Shown here piece by piece: positions 22,095 through 36,400 of a DNA stretch of 64,000 nucleotides (position 1 is its first letter; every line of letters begins with the position of its first letter). The stretch lies in assembly GCF_003597395.2 (NCBI RefSeq), contig NC_133771.1, forward strand, positions 54,063,403 through 54,127,402, given 5' to 3'. The notes under the pieces were generated by a model. That model did no database searches. It worked only from the letters and a program-made list of their open reading frames with translations, and was not told the DNA's origin. The translations under genes and the position numbers were made by a program. The DNA is from Chelonoidis abingdonii. Lineage: Eukaryota; Chordata; Testudines; Testudinidae.

Positions 22095-22255
22095 GCTATA
22101 GTCTAACCCTTAGCGCACTCCCTTCCAGTGCAAGAGGACCAAGTTCATGTTTGTACTCCATATCAGGCAGGGGGGAAAGATTGAACTTACCACTCCCACA
22201 TCTTTGGTGAGTTCCGTAACCACTAGACTAACATTTATAGGGAAGTGACCACTAC
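22095..22255. repeat. tRNA-derived SINE pieces in inverted arrangement
   Basis: The right half, read on the minus strand, shows TAGTCTAGTGGTTACGG (A-box-like) and GTAAGTTCAATC (B-box-like) about 40 bases apart, as in a tRNA-derived SINE head. The left half on the plus strand reads TAGCGCACTCCC and AGTTCATGTTT, resembling a worn second head. Together they form an inverted pair around the G-rich CAGGCAGGGGGG segment. Not a functional tRNA: arms do not pair. Confidence 0.55.
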
Positions 22256-22727
22256 CTCTCCCCACCATCTTTTTTGACACTAACCCTTTAAAAAACACCC
22301 AGAAACAAAATGTTTGGGGTTGAATTATTTCATATTATTACTATCTTAAATTGACTTTTTTTATTCCCTGATTTTTTTTCAGAGTTTTCTAATTTAGTTC
22401 AACAACAGCTGAATTTTCTCCCCCAATTTTTCAAAACTGCCAGTTAACTGGAAAACCAATTGTTCTTGTTGGGAGCACATTATATACCCTACCTAAAGCA
22501 ATAGGAATATTGATCACTATCCTAAAATCCTAAAATCATATTGCTTTGCCTCATTAGCTCTCAAAACCTGGCCTAAGTCTGGTCTCACTGAGACTGGTTC
22601 AGTCAAGTCAATAGTTATGCAGGTGTAAGAGTAGACTCAGTCCTCTGGGCTCTAGGGAAATCCCTCTATATGCACTTAAAAGCAGAATGCCCCAGCAAAG
22701 GTCTGTCCAAACCATTCTTATTATTTA
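22256..22727. other. No gene seen
   Basis: AT-rich, with CTAAAATCCTAAAATC short direct duplication at about 22523. Confidence 0.45.
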
Positions 22728-22815
22728 TTACTATTATTTACATTACTGCAGCACCTAGGATCCTAGTCAAAGACCAGGACCCCATTGTGCTAGGCACTAG
22801 ATCATTGGCCAGAGG
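22728..22815 (-). repeat. MIR-like SINE 3' part
   Basis: TTATTTACATTACTGCAGCACC then GACCAGGACCCCATTGTGC and TAGGCACTAGA, the same family as 21713-21800 and 40005-40130. Confidence 0.72.
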
Positions 22816-23349
22816 GGGCTGTAGAGTGTAGGTTCTCTACACACCACCATAAGGAGAGTGCAGTGTAGAGTTACCCAGGATCTAAAGTCTTTGGGGTGTC
22901 AAATACTATGTATGAAGAATTTGTTAGTGTGCTAAGGTGATTACTCAAAAAAGGAACAGTACCACTTACTACTTCACTACAAGGAGAAGTTTTCACCCAC
23001 CAAGCATGTGCTATCAGTGTCCCCTTGGTGATAATGATTAGTCAACAGGTGCATGAGCTCCCAGAAGGGTGAAGAAACCTACTCTGTTCCACACTGGGTG
23101 AACTAAATGGGGAAGGAGAGCATCTTTCTGTACCTTTCTCCCATCCTTCCAACACAAAACAAGATCTTGCCTTTGCTATCATTCTGTGTTTACTGCCTCT
23201 TGCCATTTGCTATTCAAATTATCTAAATTATCCCGCTCTCATTTTGTTTTCATTGTATCTATTTACTTGGCTTCTGATTATAGTATTATCTGCAGCCTTG
23301 GAGATCTTTCCATTATATTCTTCTGAATTCTGCCCTGATTTGCACCATG
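22816..23349. other. No gene seen
   Basis: May include the worn 5' part of the LTR that ends at 23724, but no clear boundary is visible. Confidence 0.4.
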
Positions 23350-23724
23350 TGAAACTATGTTTAATTAAAAATCTTCTTTTAAGAACCTGATTGTTTTTTC
23401 CTCATTTTAAGATCCAAGGATTTTGGATCTGGGCTCACCAGGAATTTGTGGGGGGAATTTTCTTGGATCTACTCAGGAAAAAGGGTATAGAGACTTGGGA
23501 GAGAGAAATTAGTCAAATCCTGCCAGGAAAAGGGGGATAAGGAGTGGGGAAGTATTTGGGGGAAGGCAGAGTTCCCAAATGGCTCTCCCTCAAACATTTT
23601 TTTTATAACATTTGGTGGTGGCAGTGACTGTTTTGCCTAAGCTGGTAAAAATAAGCTTAGGGGTTATTCATGCATGTCCACACATCTGTACCCTAAACTT
23701 CAGAGTGGGGAAGACATCTTGACA
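23350..23724 (+). mobile_element. LTR 3' part, plus orientation
   Basis: Ends CAGAGTGGGGAAGACATCTT then GACA at 23724. Contains GCCTAAGCTGGTAAAAATAAG and CATGTCCACACATCTGTACCC. Both are shared, same strand, with 43010-43547 and, inverted, with the LTR at 50565. Family match TTAATTAAAAATCTTC near 23361 suggests the poly(A)-signal region. The 5' end is missing or unrecognisable. Confidence 0.65.
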
Positions 23725-23744
23725 GGAGATGTGTTCAAATACCT

Positions 23745-23890
23745 ACTATGTACAGGCTTCCTGTTTGACCTTAAGAGGCTTCATCTCTCTGTGCCTCAGT
23801 TTCTTATCTGTAAAATTGTGATAATAGTAACTACCTGAGATAGGTGTTATGATGATAAATATATTACAAATTGTGAGGTACTCAGTTACT
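23745..23890 (+). repeat. MIR SINE
   Basis: Carries the MIR core with CTCTGTGCCTCAGTTTC and TCTGTAAAATTGTGATAATAG followed by the TAACTACCTGAGATAGG region. Confidence 0.75.
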
Positions 23891-26739
23891 ATGGTAATGG
23901 ATGCAAAAAGTACCTAAGATAGATAAAAACTCCTCCAAGGTAGCACATGGTCCACTTCAATAGTGCACTTTAAAAAAATATTGTAAATATGGGAAGTTAT
24001 ATTACTTTTTAGAGTGGGTTACTTAAAATTTTAGGTTTTAATTTTATAACTTTACCAATCTTCTTCTTTCCTAGGTGTTAGTACCTTTAAATAATGTTTG
24101 TCTCTCAAATTTGTATTTACCTGCAATGATTCGTGTCTAACTTTTAGCATTTTTTATTTTACTGTAATTAAATTTTGATTACAGTCTCTTCAACAATTGT
24201 ACCTTTAATGCTTCCCATACATTGTTTAGTTTCAGCCAATTTTCTCATTTCTGCTCATTTTGCTTTCCTTCAAAGACCATTAAAGTCTTACACTAAAATA
24301 CTTGTTTTTCATATTAACATTTTTTTTCACAGAAAAATCATATCTTATTAGCTTGAAGTTAAAAAGAAACTGCTTAGGAAGAATAGAATGTAGTTTTTTT
24401 CAAATTAATTGAGCTCATAAAATGATACAGTTTAATAAGATTCAATTTAAAAAGTAATGAAAGGCCGGACTGTGTCTTCAGATGCATACACTGCTCTCTT
24501 CCATTGAAATCAACAACCATATTCAGTCAAAGTCAACACGTTGCTTAGAGTTTAACTGAAGATAGGATTCAGGAGAAGATAATGAAAAGATCTCCAAAAT
24601 GCAGATTATATCAATAAGAGCAACTAAAGACATTCCAAGGCATTTGGAAAATTGGAAGCCTCTGGCCAAAAGATGGCAAGTAATTTTCAGTTCACAGAGG
24701 TGAGAAGGCTGAAACTCTTGCTTTGTGCTACATGAATATACTGTGGGATAAAGGCACAGAGAGCCTTTTCTCCTGGCCCATCCAGTATACCAACCATGTC
24801 ATGGGGCAGGGTCTCCTTCTGCTATTCTTAGAAGGGAAAGAGACTGGCTCATGCACCATCATATAGTATTCAGTAGGGAATTCTTGGGGCATAATGGCTG
24901 CTGCTTTGTAATGAACCCTAAAGAGAACTGTCTATCTTCGTATCTCCCCCTCTGTGTGGGACTAAGCCCATTGCCATGGCTCAGGAACTAAACCCCAGTT
25001 ATCTGACTGAACATTCTGAGAGAAAATTCATGCTAGGAAAAAAACAGAACTTGGTACAAGTAAGCATGTACAAAGTATCCATGTTGCTGATGAAACAGAT
25101 GATGAAACAGCTTCTGCAGAGTACCACCAAAGACAGATAGCACAGATGGAGCATACAACTGATGGCAATATAATGCAAGAATAAAATGACATAAAAATGA
25201 CAATAATAGTGGCAAAAAAGAAAGGCCCACATCCTTCTTGCCTTACGCATGTGAGTAATCCCACTGATTTCAGTGAGCAGAATTGGGCTCTAACAATGTA
25301 AATGACTTAAACAAAGACCTTAATAATAATGCAGTTATGGTTCCCAGTCCACTACTTAAGTCATCGTCTTTCGTCTTATGGAAAAAAATAAAATAAAAAC
25401 AAAAAATGTGAAGTTCCACAGCAGTTAGTAAGTCAGTGGCTGCCATGGGTAGTCTGCCTTGCTGCTGCTGAGCTAATATATCATCACAGTAACTGAGTGA
25501 CAAATTCCAGATGAGATATTATGATATAAAGCATCAGCTGAACATTTGAAAGAGTCATTTAGATAAAAGCACAGAGCCCCTACAATAGTTTAGATGAACT
25601 GTAAAGTTTTCAGCTAGCTATTTTTTCTTCACGCTGTTTCATTGTGCTAATTAATAGCCATGGGTATAATATGCTCTTGGCATCCTCTATGATATGCTTG
25701 ATAGTCCTCACTCTTAAAATGTGCAGTGCATTTTGGTTTTCCAAATATGCTCACTAGTAAATGCAGATAAAAATGGATACACAAATAATTCACATTGATA
25801 TTATATGATTAGTTAGCTTAATGGAATCAAGACAAGAAGAACATTGTAACAGAGGAAAATATGTAAATTTGATTCTTCTAATCTTTGAAATCATTTGCAA
25901 AGTTTCCCTTTGGTAACACTAAAATATAAATTGTGATGTGGACGTAACTGCAGTCAGAAGACTTTAATTTTGCAGAGACTTGAAGTTAATTGGCTTAGCG
26001 AGACTGCCAAAGCAATTAAAACAGCAGTGGGTGACTTGAGGATGATGCAGATCATTGATGCCCCATCAAGTTTAATAAAATGACAACCATATTTTGCCTG
26101 AATGGATCCTGAATGAACCACCCACATAAGAGAACTATTTTAGAGTGTCCACCATCAAATATGCTTAGTAATAATTGTATCACTAAAAGTGTTAAATATT
26201 GCATCCTTCCTTTGCTCTAGTACTAGTTCGTAGATTCATGTTCAGAACTTTCACTTAGAAATACATTTTTAAGGAGACTCTAAAACAATCAGGCCAAAAT
26301 CTGAAGACGGCAAAAAAAGAAAGAAAGAAAATAAAAGAAAGAAAGATGAGTGTTTCATTAACTAAACCAGAAAGAAAACTGAAATGTAAATTACAATTCA
26401 ATGTAATTTATCAGAAACGTTATTTAAAACAAGGTTGCATTAATATAGATTCATTATAGTTAAAAAATCTCATTTCAGCATAATTGTTCAATATCTTTGA
26501 CTACACTCAGATAATCAAAGCTGAGTACCAGATACAATAATACAGTGCAATAAAACATCAAACACCAAAACTATTTTCAAAATACTTAACAAGTTTCTCT
26601 ACAGACATCCACTTTTCATATAACAAAAAATAGATGAATGTATGTTTGCTTTTAAATCCCAGTCTTAAAATATCTGTAGAACAATAATTATTAGTTATTC
26701 ATAAATAATGAGGGTCACTAATATTCTAATTATAGAATT
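23891..26739. other. AT-rich unique DNA, no gene seen
   Basis: Open frames at 24999-25264 (minus, three overlapping frames of 65-83 residues, hydrophobic and Cys-rich by composition) show no domain. A (GAAA)n run lies at about 26316-26345. No exon or RNA gene recognised. Confidence 0.55.
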
Positions 26740-27472
26740 ATAAATCATAGAATATTAGGGTTGGTCATCTAGTCCAACCCCTTGCTCAAAGCAGAACCAA
26801 TTCCCAACTAAACCATCCCAGTCAGGGCTTTGACAAGCCCGACCTTAAAAACTTCTAAGGAAGGAGATTCTACCACCTCCCTAGGTAACCCATTCCAGTG
26901 CTTCACCACCCTCCTAGTGAAATAGTGTTTCCTGATATCCAACCTAGACCTCCCCCACTGCAACTTAAGATCATTGCTTCTTGTTCTGTCATCTGCCACT
27001 ACTGAAAACAGCCTAGCTTCATCCTCTTTGGAACCCCCATTCACATAGTTGAAGGCTGCTATCAAATCCTCCCTCACTCTTCTCTTCTGTAGACTAAATA
27101 ATCCCAGTTCCCTCAGCCTCTCCTGGTAAATCATGTGTCCCAGCCCCCTAATAATTTTTGTTGCCATCTGCTATACTGTCTCCAGTTTGTTCACATCCCT
27201 TCTGTAGTGGAGGGACCAAAACTGTACACAATACTCCAGGTGTGGCCTCACCAGTGCTGAATAGAGGAGAATAATCACTTCACTCAATCTACTGGCAATG
27301 CTCCTTCTAATACAGCCCAATATGCTGTTGGCCTTCTTGGCAACAAGGGCACACTGCTGAGTAATATTCAGCTTCTTATCCACTGCAATCCCCAGATCTT
27401 TTTTTGCAGAACTGCTGCTTAGCTAGTCGGTCCCCAGCCTGTAGTGGTGCATGGGATTCTTCCTTCCTAAGT
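26740..27472 (-). mobile_element. CR1 LINE, 5'-truncated 3' end
   Basis: Minus-strand CR1 of about 730 bp. The tail end at 26740-26760 reads as the reverse complement of the ATTCTATG motif. Two long open frames remain: 27171-27383 (QQCALVAKKANSILGCIRRS, LYSALVRPHLEYCVQFWS) and 26808-27167 ([40 protein letters not shown]). These are the C-terminal ORF2 segments of the same subfamily as 2584-3420. One frame break separates them. Better preserved than the 2584 copy, hence probably younger. Confidence 0.93.
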
Positions 27473-30400
27473 GTCATTAGTACACAAAAAGCGTATTTTC
27501 ATGGTTAAAGACCGTTGGGGTATAGAATCAGTTGAAAGGCACTGATATTATTATACCAAGACAATATAAATGTGAAAGCAAAAGAAACATTGGCCATCAC
27601 ATATAAAGATTTGTATACTCAAATAGACAAAGGAAAATGTGATATACTAAATAGTCAACATTTAATTTATTAGGTTAGGAAGAAACTGCTCTTGTGGACA
27701 CATTATTCCTAAATTGTCAATGACATGGTTTCTTGAATCTTCCTTTGAAGCTTCTTTGAACCATCATCAGGAATAAGATACCAAACGAGATGGACCACTG
27801 CCTCTCAGATTAGGAGATGGTTGTTACGTAGTGATAAGAAGCCCTCACTATGCCCATTCCATAATGCAGCAGCACAGATCCGCTATCTGCTGCTGCAAGT
27901 AGTTTTACGTTTAACCTCTGACATAATAAGGCTTTATTACCATATGGTTAGACTCAACCATTCAGAAAAAAATAGAACAAATATGGGGTTTCTGTAGTCA
28001 GTTGCAACAAACCAACCTTGCTCATAAGAAAAAAATAAAAAAGAACATATGTTTGTCAGGAAAACATTCTCAGGCGTTCTAATACCACCTTTTTTCTGCA
28101 GAAAGTTTTGCTGAACACATTTTTTCAAATTTCATAACATTATTCCTACTTCGGGAATGTTTCACAAACTTGAAAGTAGTTGTTACAATGCAAAAACTTA
28201 TAATTGCAAATATTTCACCAATCTGCATGTTACTTATAACTAAATAACCAAATTTGCAGCCAAGGAAATATCTTTAAAGTTTCTTGAAAGAAACAAAGTG
28301 GGATTAGAAAAAAAGGAGGGGAACAATAGATTAAATCCAATATCTGAAGCTATGATTAATGTTCCAGATAACTCATAAAACAAAAAACATGACTTTACCG
28401 ACTGAAACCCTGGGAAAATATAAGACATGTATGTCCCATTATCTCAGATGGAAAGCACACTGCTTAAAACCACATGCAATAATTTGAAAATTTACTCAAA
28501 AGTATCAACTACAGATATCAAAGCTGATTTATTAACATCCCTGAATGAAACCACACTACCTCTAGCTGTGTCAGAAGACAGAACCTTCTTCAACCACTGA
28601 GAGAACTTGTCAGCAATTTCTGTCTCTACAGTTTATATCACATAAACATGTGTAAAGAAATTCAAACAAAAGCTCTGTACAAAGACTTCAAACAACTAAA
28701 CAGAACAAAGATTTTCTGTCCAATGTTTGAGAAATGAAAGATGAGCTTCTAGTATCTGACGTTTTACAATATGCTGTAATACACTTTTTTAAAGAGTCCA
28801 GATTTATGATCATTATCACTCAAAGAACGATTTGAAAATAAAGATAGCTTTAAATAAAAATCTTTCACCAAAAAGAGTTCAAGACCAAACAATTGTTTTT
28901 TTGTTTTGTTTTGTTTTTCAGTAGCCTCGAGTGATTTTGCTATTGGGCATTTTTTCACTTCCCCAGTTCAGCCCTGAATCAAACTCAAGGACTCGATACT
29001 GTAAATTAAATTCACTAATTTTATGTAAGGTAGAAAATTAATGCTGCTATGCCAATTTGGATTTGACACTCAATGTCTAAGAACAAACTAACAATCAGAG
29101 TCAGAGAAAGAAAATATAGATGAAAGCCAAGCCCTAGTGAAATTAGTGGTAGAACTCCCACTGACTTCAATAAGGTCAGGATTTATATTGTTTTTTCATT
29201 GAAACAGAGTAAAGAGACAGTGGGTATAGTGAGATGTACCTACCCCAGTGTGAAAACTGCCCATGCCCTACAATCCTAAGGTCGGTTACCCTCTTTTTTA
29301 ACTCGTCTTTTCTGCCTGAGAATTAAAAAAAAAATGGAACAATTATTTGACAAAAAATATGCAAATAGTATATGCATTATGTCCTTTGTGAATACCACTA
29401 TGCCATGGCATTACATACCTACCCAGTTCATAGATGAATACCCCTTCCTGTATGAGTATGGCCATGGGAACTGCCAGCTTACTAAAAACGACAGCAAAAA
29501 TCCCATAACACAGTCAGAGTTGAAAGGTAAGAGGAATACTGATATTCTGGAGACATAGTGGAAGTGGAGGAATTTGTAAGGTGCTGATCAGATTGGAACA
29601 GATAGATATTAGGTAAGCATTCTTTAAGTCTACAGAGAGGAAAGGAAATCCCTCTGAAGTGAATACATTTCCTGATACTCTTCTGGCTGAAAATCTCTAC
29701 AGCTCCTATTTGTTGTCGATGTTTGATAACTGCTTTCGTATTCACTCTCTTCTATGGGTATCATCATTTTTTCCCCTAAATATACTTCAATTCACTTTTG
29801 CCCATGTAGAAACTCTATTTGACTTTATTGAAGGTGCAGCAATTTTGAAAGTACATGGCACTGACCCAGGAGTTTTTGAGAAGGGTTGCAGAGCTCAGTT
29901 ATGTTGACCATTAGCAAAGCTTTTAATGTATCCATGTCAACGGATTCTGCTCCTTTGCACTCACAGCATTTTAGCTAGCTTCCTCTTTTATAAGGGCCAG
30001 GACTCCCAAAGCAATCTTTCATCTGCAGCAATAAAGAAAGTTGCAGAAAAGCTGACCTAACTGTCAAAGCAGTGTTTTTGACCTGTTGAAAAAGGAATTA
30101 CTTTGAAATTCTGTCTGAACTGCATAATATCATGTGTATTATAAATTTGTGTAACTTGGCTTGAATATAACTTGTTTTGTCATAGATAGAATAATCTATG
30201 TGGCTATAGTATTGAAAATGTTTGGATTTTTTTTTCTTAAATCTAAACACAAATAGCAAATTGACATATAGAAATGAGAAATGACTAGACATGATTTCAT
30301 AGTCAGGTCAGACCGCTAAATAAGTTCACTTCTGAGAAGAAAAATATACATAAATTGAAAAGGAACATTCTAATTAAATGACAAAAAAATATCTAATAGG

Positions 30401-33400
30401 CCTTAAAATTGGAGAGAATTTAAAATGCACTTTCACTATAACTGTGCAAGACTTTTAAAGGTTTAAATGTGCAATGTGGAAGCACCCATAAGTCACAGTC
30501 AGGATTGTGACTCCATCATTCTAGGCACTGTCCAAACATGTATTAAGAGATAGTCACTGCCCTGAAGAACAGACAATCTTAAGACCCCAAATCTGCAATC
30601 TGATCCGTGAGGGCAGAATCATATTAGTTCAGGGAATCCTACTGAAACGACTGGGGTTTCACGTGGATGCTGAGCCCTGAGCAAACAAGTCAGGTCACAG
30701 GATCAGGTCCTAATTTAAGACATGATGCAAAAGGTGGGTGTAGTAAACTATTTCCAGAGGTGAGGAAGGAGGACAAGGGTAACAGTGATAGGAACACATA
30801 AATGTGAAGGAAAATTAATAATTTGTGCATAGACTAAATTAGATACAGTTACAAGATTTCAAGTCATTTAATATTTTACATTTGTAACACATAAATAAAA
30901 TAGTGCGTAGCAGTGTTGACAACCCCAAGCAATCAAAATTCATGATTCATTCCCCCAAAAGGATAAGATTTAAAAAACAAAAAACAAATCCTGAGTTCTT
31001 TTTATTTTTATTCTAGTGTTAAAACATTTAGGGTTCACATTTTCAAGCTTTCCTCTGTAAATACATGTACTCAAACTGTAAACAAAATATGAAAGTTGAA
31101 ATTCTCTTGAAATAATTTCTTTCCAGAAGCTGAGGGTTTTAAGAAAAAGAAATCACAGCAATTGCAATAAAATCTCAATAGCTAGCAATGCTGGATCAGC
31201 ATTGCCTAGTTTTACAGTTTAACACATTTTCTTCACCATTATCTTAGAAGCTGCACACATGCTACTTAACATTTAGAAGGATGCTATAATATGCACATTT
31301 TCTGTGTATAAGCCTATGCCATCTGAACATTTTCATACATAAATGTGCACTTGCTCATTTTCCAAAATGTTATCCCATAATGTAGCACAATAAATATTTC
31401 AGACGGGTCTGGTGATAATGTATGCTATCACCGTGCAAGAAAGCCTAGCATGCTTCTTCTTTCTGATAGTATGTCCTGAGCAAACACTCTGACATTAGAG
31501 AGAGCTGTGTCTTACGGAGTGAATGTTGTATGTGTTGTTACATCATATCCAGACACTCACAATTTCTGGGTGGAAAAATACAATGAAACAACTTGGAGCA
31601 TACGTTTTCTCCCAATTTAAGCAGATGTTCAATACCACCTGATTAGCTGATTAAGAAGCAATATTTAAGAGCTATGGAGGGATCTCCCCCACCCTCCCAG
31701 TTCTTGGATAACAGAATGGAGGCTGAGGCTTGGGGAAAGAGAGAGAGACTGGAGGAATATGGGATGAAGAAAGGCTATTTGGGCAAAGAAAAGGTGGACA
31801 TGCAGAAAACTCAACTGGAAGAAGATAGATATGTAGGAAGAAGCCTTTTAGATACACAAGATTTATTTTGCTGGTGCTATATGAAGGATGTAATAGCTAC
31901 AATAGTACACATTTTATGTAGAATATTTTAAAAATACACATTTTATTTAGAATATTTTAAAAAATATTAATGCTACCTGGTGACAGTGTTTATATATAGC
32001 ATTTTTAGTAGAGTGTCTGTAGTTCATCAATAGCTGTATTAGGATGGAAACTGTGGAATTTAAATTGTTTTTCTGCTGTTTTGTAGAATATGCCATTAGT
32101 GATATACATTTTTAATTGCAGTTACATTTAGTCAATGTATTTGACAACTGAACTCCATTTCAAACCGTTTATCAGAACGTACAAATGTTCATATTTCTAA
32201 AATGAATAATTTAGCTGCAGCTATTCAGTGATCCGAGTGATCTCACATTTTAGAGAGAGACTGTTCAGCCAAGCAAATTTGAGCTAGTTATTAAAACTGC
32301 CCAATTAGAAAAGTGTTACCAATCTTAATCACCAAGTTAAGCCAGGCCACTACGGATATCATGGAAAATAAAGGCACCTTCATTAGCTATTACGCCTTTA
32401 TGAAAATATTATTTTTTTTTATTTGTTTGTTTGTTTGCTTTTAGATAAATGCAGTTATGTTATATTCAGGAAGTGAAAAAAATGGATTAGAATTGCAATG
32501 TTTTTAAAAAATTAAGGCAAAGTTACAATAAAACATTAATATATTATACTTTATATTACTTATTCAGGATCAGGTTAATATTCAAAAAACCTGGCTAAAG
32601 ATTCTAGCTTGCTAGCTGGGGAGCCCTTCTACACTGAGTATGCTAGAAAGGGTGACCACATTTCTAAATACCTGTTGTCTTTTTGGTACTTCTCTTGTGT
32701 ACATTCTTGGGGAGAAAGATTTTCCATTATATGGACAGGCAACATTTTACTATACCACAATTCCATAGGAGGAAGGATAACACATTACCAATAATGTGAA
32801 ATACAAAGTCTAGCTGCTAACAATAAAAAAGGAATTAATTTGCCATTCGGTTTAAAATGTAGATTCTTTATAGACATATTAATTAAGCATGTTGGGGGAT
32901 CTCTGGGAAGCTGGCATTTTGTCATAAAATGAATCTCTTTAATAATTCCCTCCTAATGTGCAAATATGTTACCCTTTCCCCACAACCTCTCCAGCATAGT
33001 TCCTCCCTAGTGGCAAAAAACATGATGGATCTTAACTGGAGTCAAATGACATCTGTACACTAATTTGGAATTGCAGTTGTTAGTTGAATGGTTTGAATTC
33101 TGAAAAACTACTTCTGGATTTAAGCTTTCTAATACCAAATAAATGCTATCACAGTTTTACTTCTGTAAATCAGCAATAATATTTGAGCAAGTTAATAATT
33201 TTGACAGTGTATTTAAAGTACACATACTAATGGCTTTATTTTCAAAACCCTGTTTTGTACACAAAGGTAGTCATGCATGTTTAAAGTCATATGCCAGAAA
33301 ACTGGAAGTTTTTTTTGCAGGAAAAGAAGAATTGAAAAACCGATGAGAAATGGAGAAAGTGTGAGAAAAGTTCAAAAGAGGGGGAGAGAGAGCGAGTGAG

Positions 33401-36400
33401 AGAAGGCCAAATAATATCACAATGAGACTGAACACAGTAGGGGGTAAACTTGAGCACATATTTCTATGTGCAGCATACTTTCTTGCAGAAAAAAATTGTT
33501 ACTGGAAATTATGAAAAATGTTGCCTGTTTTTTTTTGCAATTGTGAATCATGATTCACCCTGTGGGCATTCCAAAGACTTAAAAAAAGCTTTATTTTTGT
33601 TCTCAGCCAATAGAAACTGGAATTTTCTTAGTCATTTAAATATATTTTCAAAAGATTGTTTCTTTATTTTTTTATGAAAGCTGAAATTCTTATGTAATCA
33701 TTTGACTCTAGGAACCTGGCTTTAAGAAAAACACCAAATATCACTAGATGGAGTAGGCAGTACTAATTTGACAGTTAAAAAGGATAAAATCAGTAATGTG
33801 AATTCCATATTGTAAAATAGTTTTCAGAAAAAAAATCATTCACTTGATTTACTACAGTTGCAGTTTAAATTTTGAACTTTCTTCTACTATGATCTTATGA
33901 GATTTCATGCACTAAATAAGGGTTGATTTGTAGCAGCAGTTGGGTGAGAGACAAGCAAAATTTGAAAGAGAATGATTCCAGTGGGAGGTGTGGAAAGTAG
34001 TATCAATTCAATAAGTGGCAGCCTGCTTTCTGGGTCACTACTAAAACAATATTCTAGTGTTACATGTTGGCATTAAAGTGCACTATGCTGCTGAGTGGGT
34101 AATCTGTTGGTAAGAAATAAAACAGATCCTGACAATTTGCAGCACTTTTTGTATATACTAAGGTGCAACCTCGGATACTGTGGCCAAATTCTAACTCCGG
34201 CTATCTAAAAGCTAGGACTTTCATGAAGGTGACAAAATCTGGATTCTGAGAAAGGTGATTTAGGACTTGCTAAAGATTTTGCCTAAGAAGATCTCTGTCT
34301 AATTTTCCCTGTGAAGGATTTTTTTATCCTCCTTCCACCATCTCAAAAGTTAGCCCATATTTGTGCCATTTAGAACTTGAGGACTGATTGGCAGAAATGA
34401 ACCTAGAGGAATCCAGAGAAAAATCTAGCCCTGGATAATTGGATTTGTATCAGTGAGCATTCCTCTTAATTTGCTGAAAAATGGGAAAGCACAAGACCCT
34501 CATGGCTCCAGGGTTGAACAGGAGGGAAGAGGTTTTCTTCATCGAGTTTTGGGAGCCATCTCTAAGAGCGGGCACATCATCTTACTCTGCAGTCCTTCAA
34601 ACGTTTGTGACTTCTGAATCAAAACTAATTTTTATGTTCAGAAAGTCAACTAATGGAAATGAAGAATCATCCTGTCTCCCCTTGAGGTGGGAGTTTCTGT
34701 GAATGCTGCCTTTGGAAGGTGGTTCTTGCACATTAATCTCATAGATTCCCCCTCCACACACCCCTTTTAATACCTCAGATATCTGCCCTGTATCTTTTCT
34801 GGAGTTGGGTACCAGAGTTAAAGTTCTCACTGTATGACCCAGCATAGAGAATGTTAGAGAATTTTTATTTTGTACATATCAAGGACCCAATCCTTCATAA
34901 GTGCTCTGGTGCATCTATACAGAACCCCAGTAAAGCCAGTAGCACGACACATAGGTGCTGCAGTCTCCCTTTGTACTACCCATTGCAGGATCAGGTTCTA
35001 ATGTGTTTTTTCCAAGTCTTTCTACTCCAGACTACACATCCCATTTTTTCTGTTCTACTGGAGGAGCTGGGTTTGTTTTTTCTGATGTATTTTTCATACT
35101 TAATATAATTTCATTATTAGTCAATAGGGACCTGATTCTGCCATCCTTTCTCATGTAGTTTCTCCAGGTCTCACGATTTTATCACAATTCTCCCAATAAT
35201 AGGTCTTTTACTTAAAGTCCCAATTCTTAGAGGTATGTGCTTATGAAAGAATCTCAGCTTTAATTTAGTGTGTGTGTAAATTTCTAGCCCTTATGTTTGC
35301 AGAGACAAAATTGGGAAGGTAACTCAAATGTATCTTAAAGGCTCAAAAAGTAGAAGGCAAATAAAAAGAACCCAACATGTATTATTAACTTTTTCAAAAT
35401 GTCATTTTGAAATTAACTGATTTTGAAGAAAATGTCATGATTTTCCAGGTCTTGATTCGTGATTTTTTAACTCTTCTGGTTCATAATACAGCTTACATTT
35501 AGTAGTACTTTTACCATAGAAATAGTCCCATTGAAACTAGTGGGCATGCTCTCAGAATAAACTACTATTCAACATGAATATGTGCAGCGAAACCTGGCCC
35601 AAATGGAGCAGCATTAGCCAGTCATTCTCCTTTGTATTTTTGCCTGACTACATGCACTGGTTGAAGGATTCATCTTGCCTATCTGGGCTTTTACAGAGGC
35701 ATTTGAAGAAGCCAAATTGGCAGGCAAAATTACCCTTTCAAAATTATATTCCAATGGTCAGAATCTCTCATTCATACACAAGTCTTTGTTCTATTGCAAT
35801 CTAGCTCTTTTTAATGAAGATAATTGCAGCAGAATTTGCTGAACTTTGAAAAGTGAGACAGAGACATGCCTGCTACAATATTGACTTGTGATTTTTACTT
35901 TAAATAATAATAAAAAGAATTAGACACCCTCTGGACCACGACATATATAATATTCTAATAATAGGTTGTCTACACCACAAAAGTCAATATAGAGAAGATC
36001 AAAGGAAAGGAGTGACAGAGTCTAATTTTCACTCACACTAGTAAGTCACAATGTTCACCTCATCCTGATCTTAGAAAAGATGCACAGAAAAATCTCTCTT
36101 TATGTGTCTCCATAACAGAATTGAATGTGATGAATAATTTCACCACCTACTGTGATAAAAATCTCTACTATTTTTCCTTTGTTTTGCACAGTGCCTGCTT
36201 TAGATGAGTTGTGTTGAGTTACTGATTCTACACAAACTATTTCTAGATCAAAAAGAAATATTTTTATGGCTATCTGACCGACCTAGCTTTTGCCTTTTAT
36301 TACCTTATGATGTCTTTTTATTCCTTATCTTCCTTTTTCTTTGAATCAGGCATAATAGCTATCTTCCCTGCATACCTCTTCATGTGGTTCAATTTTTGTT

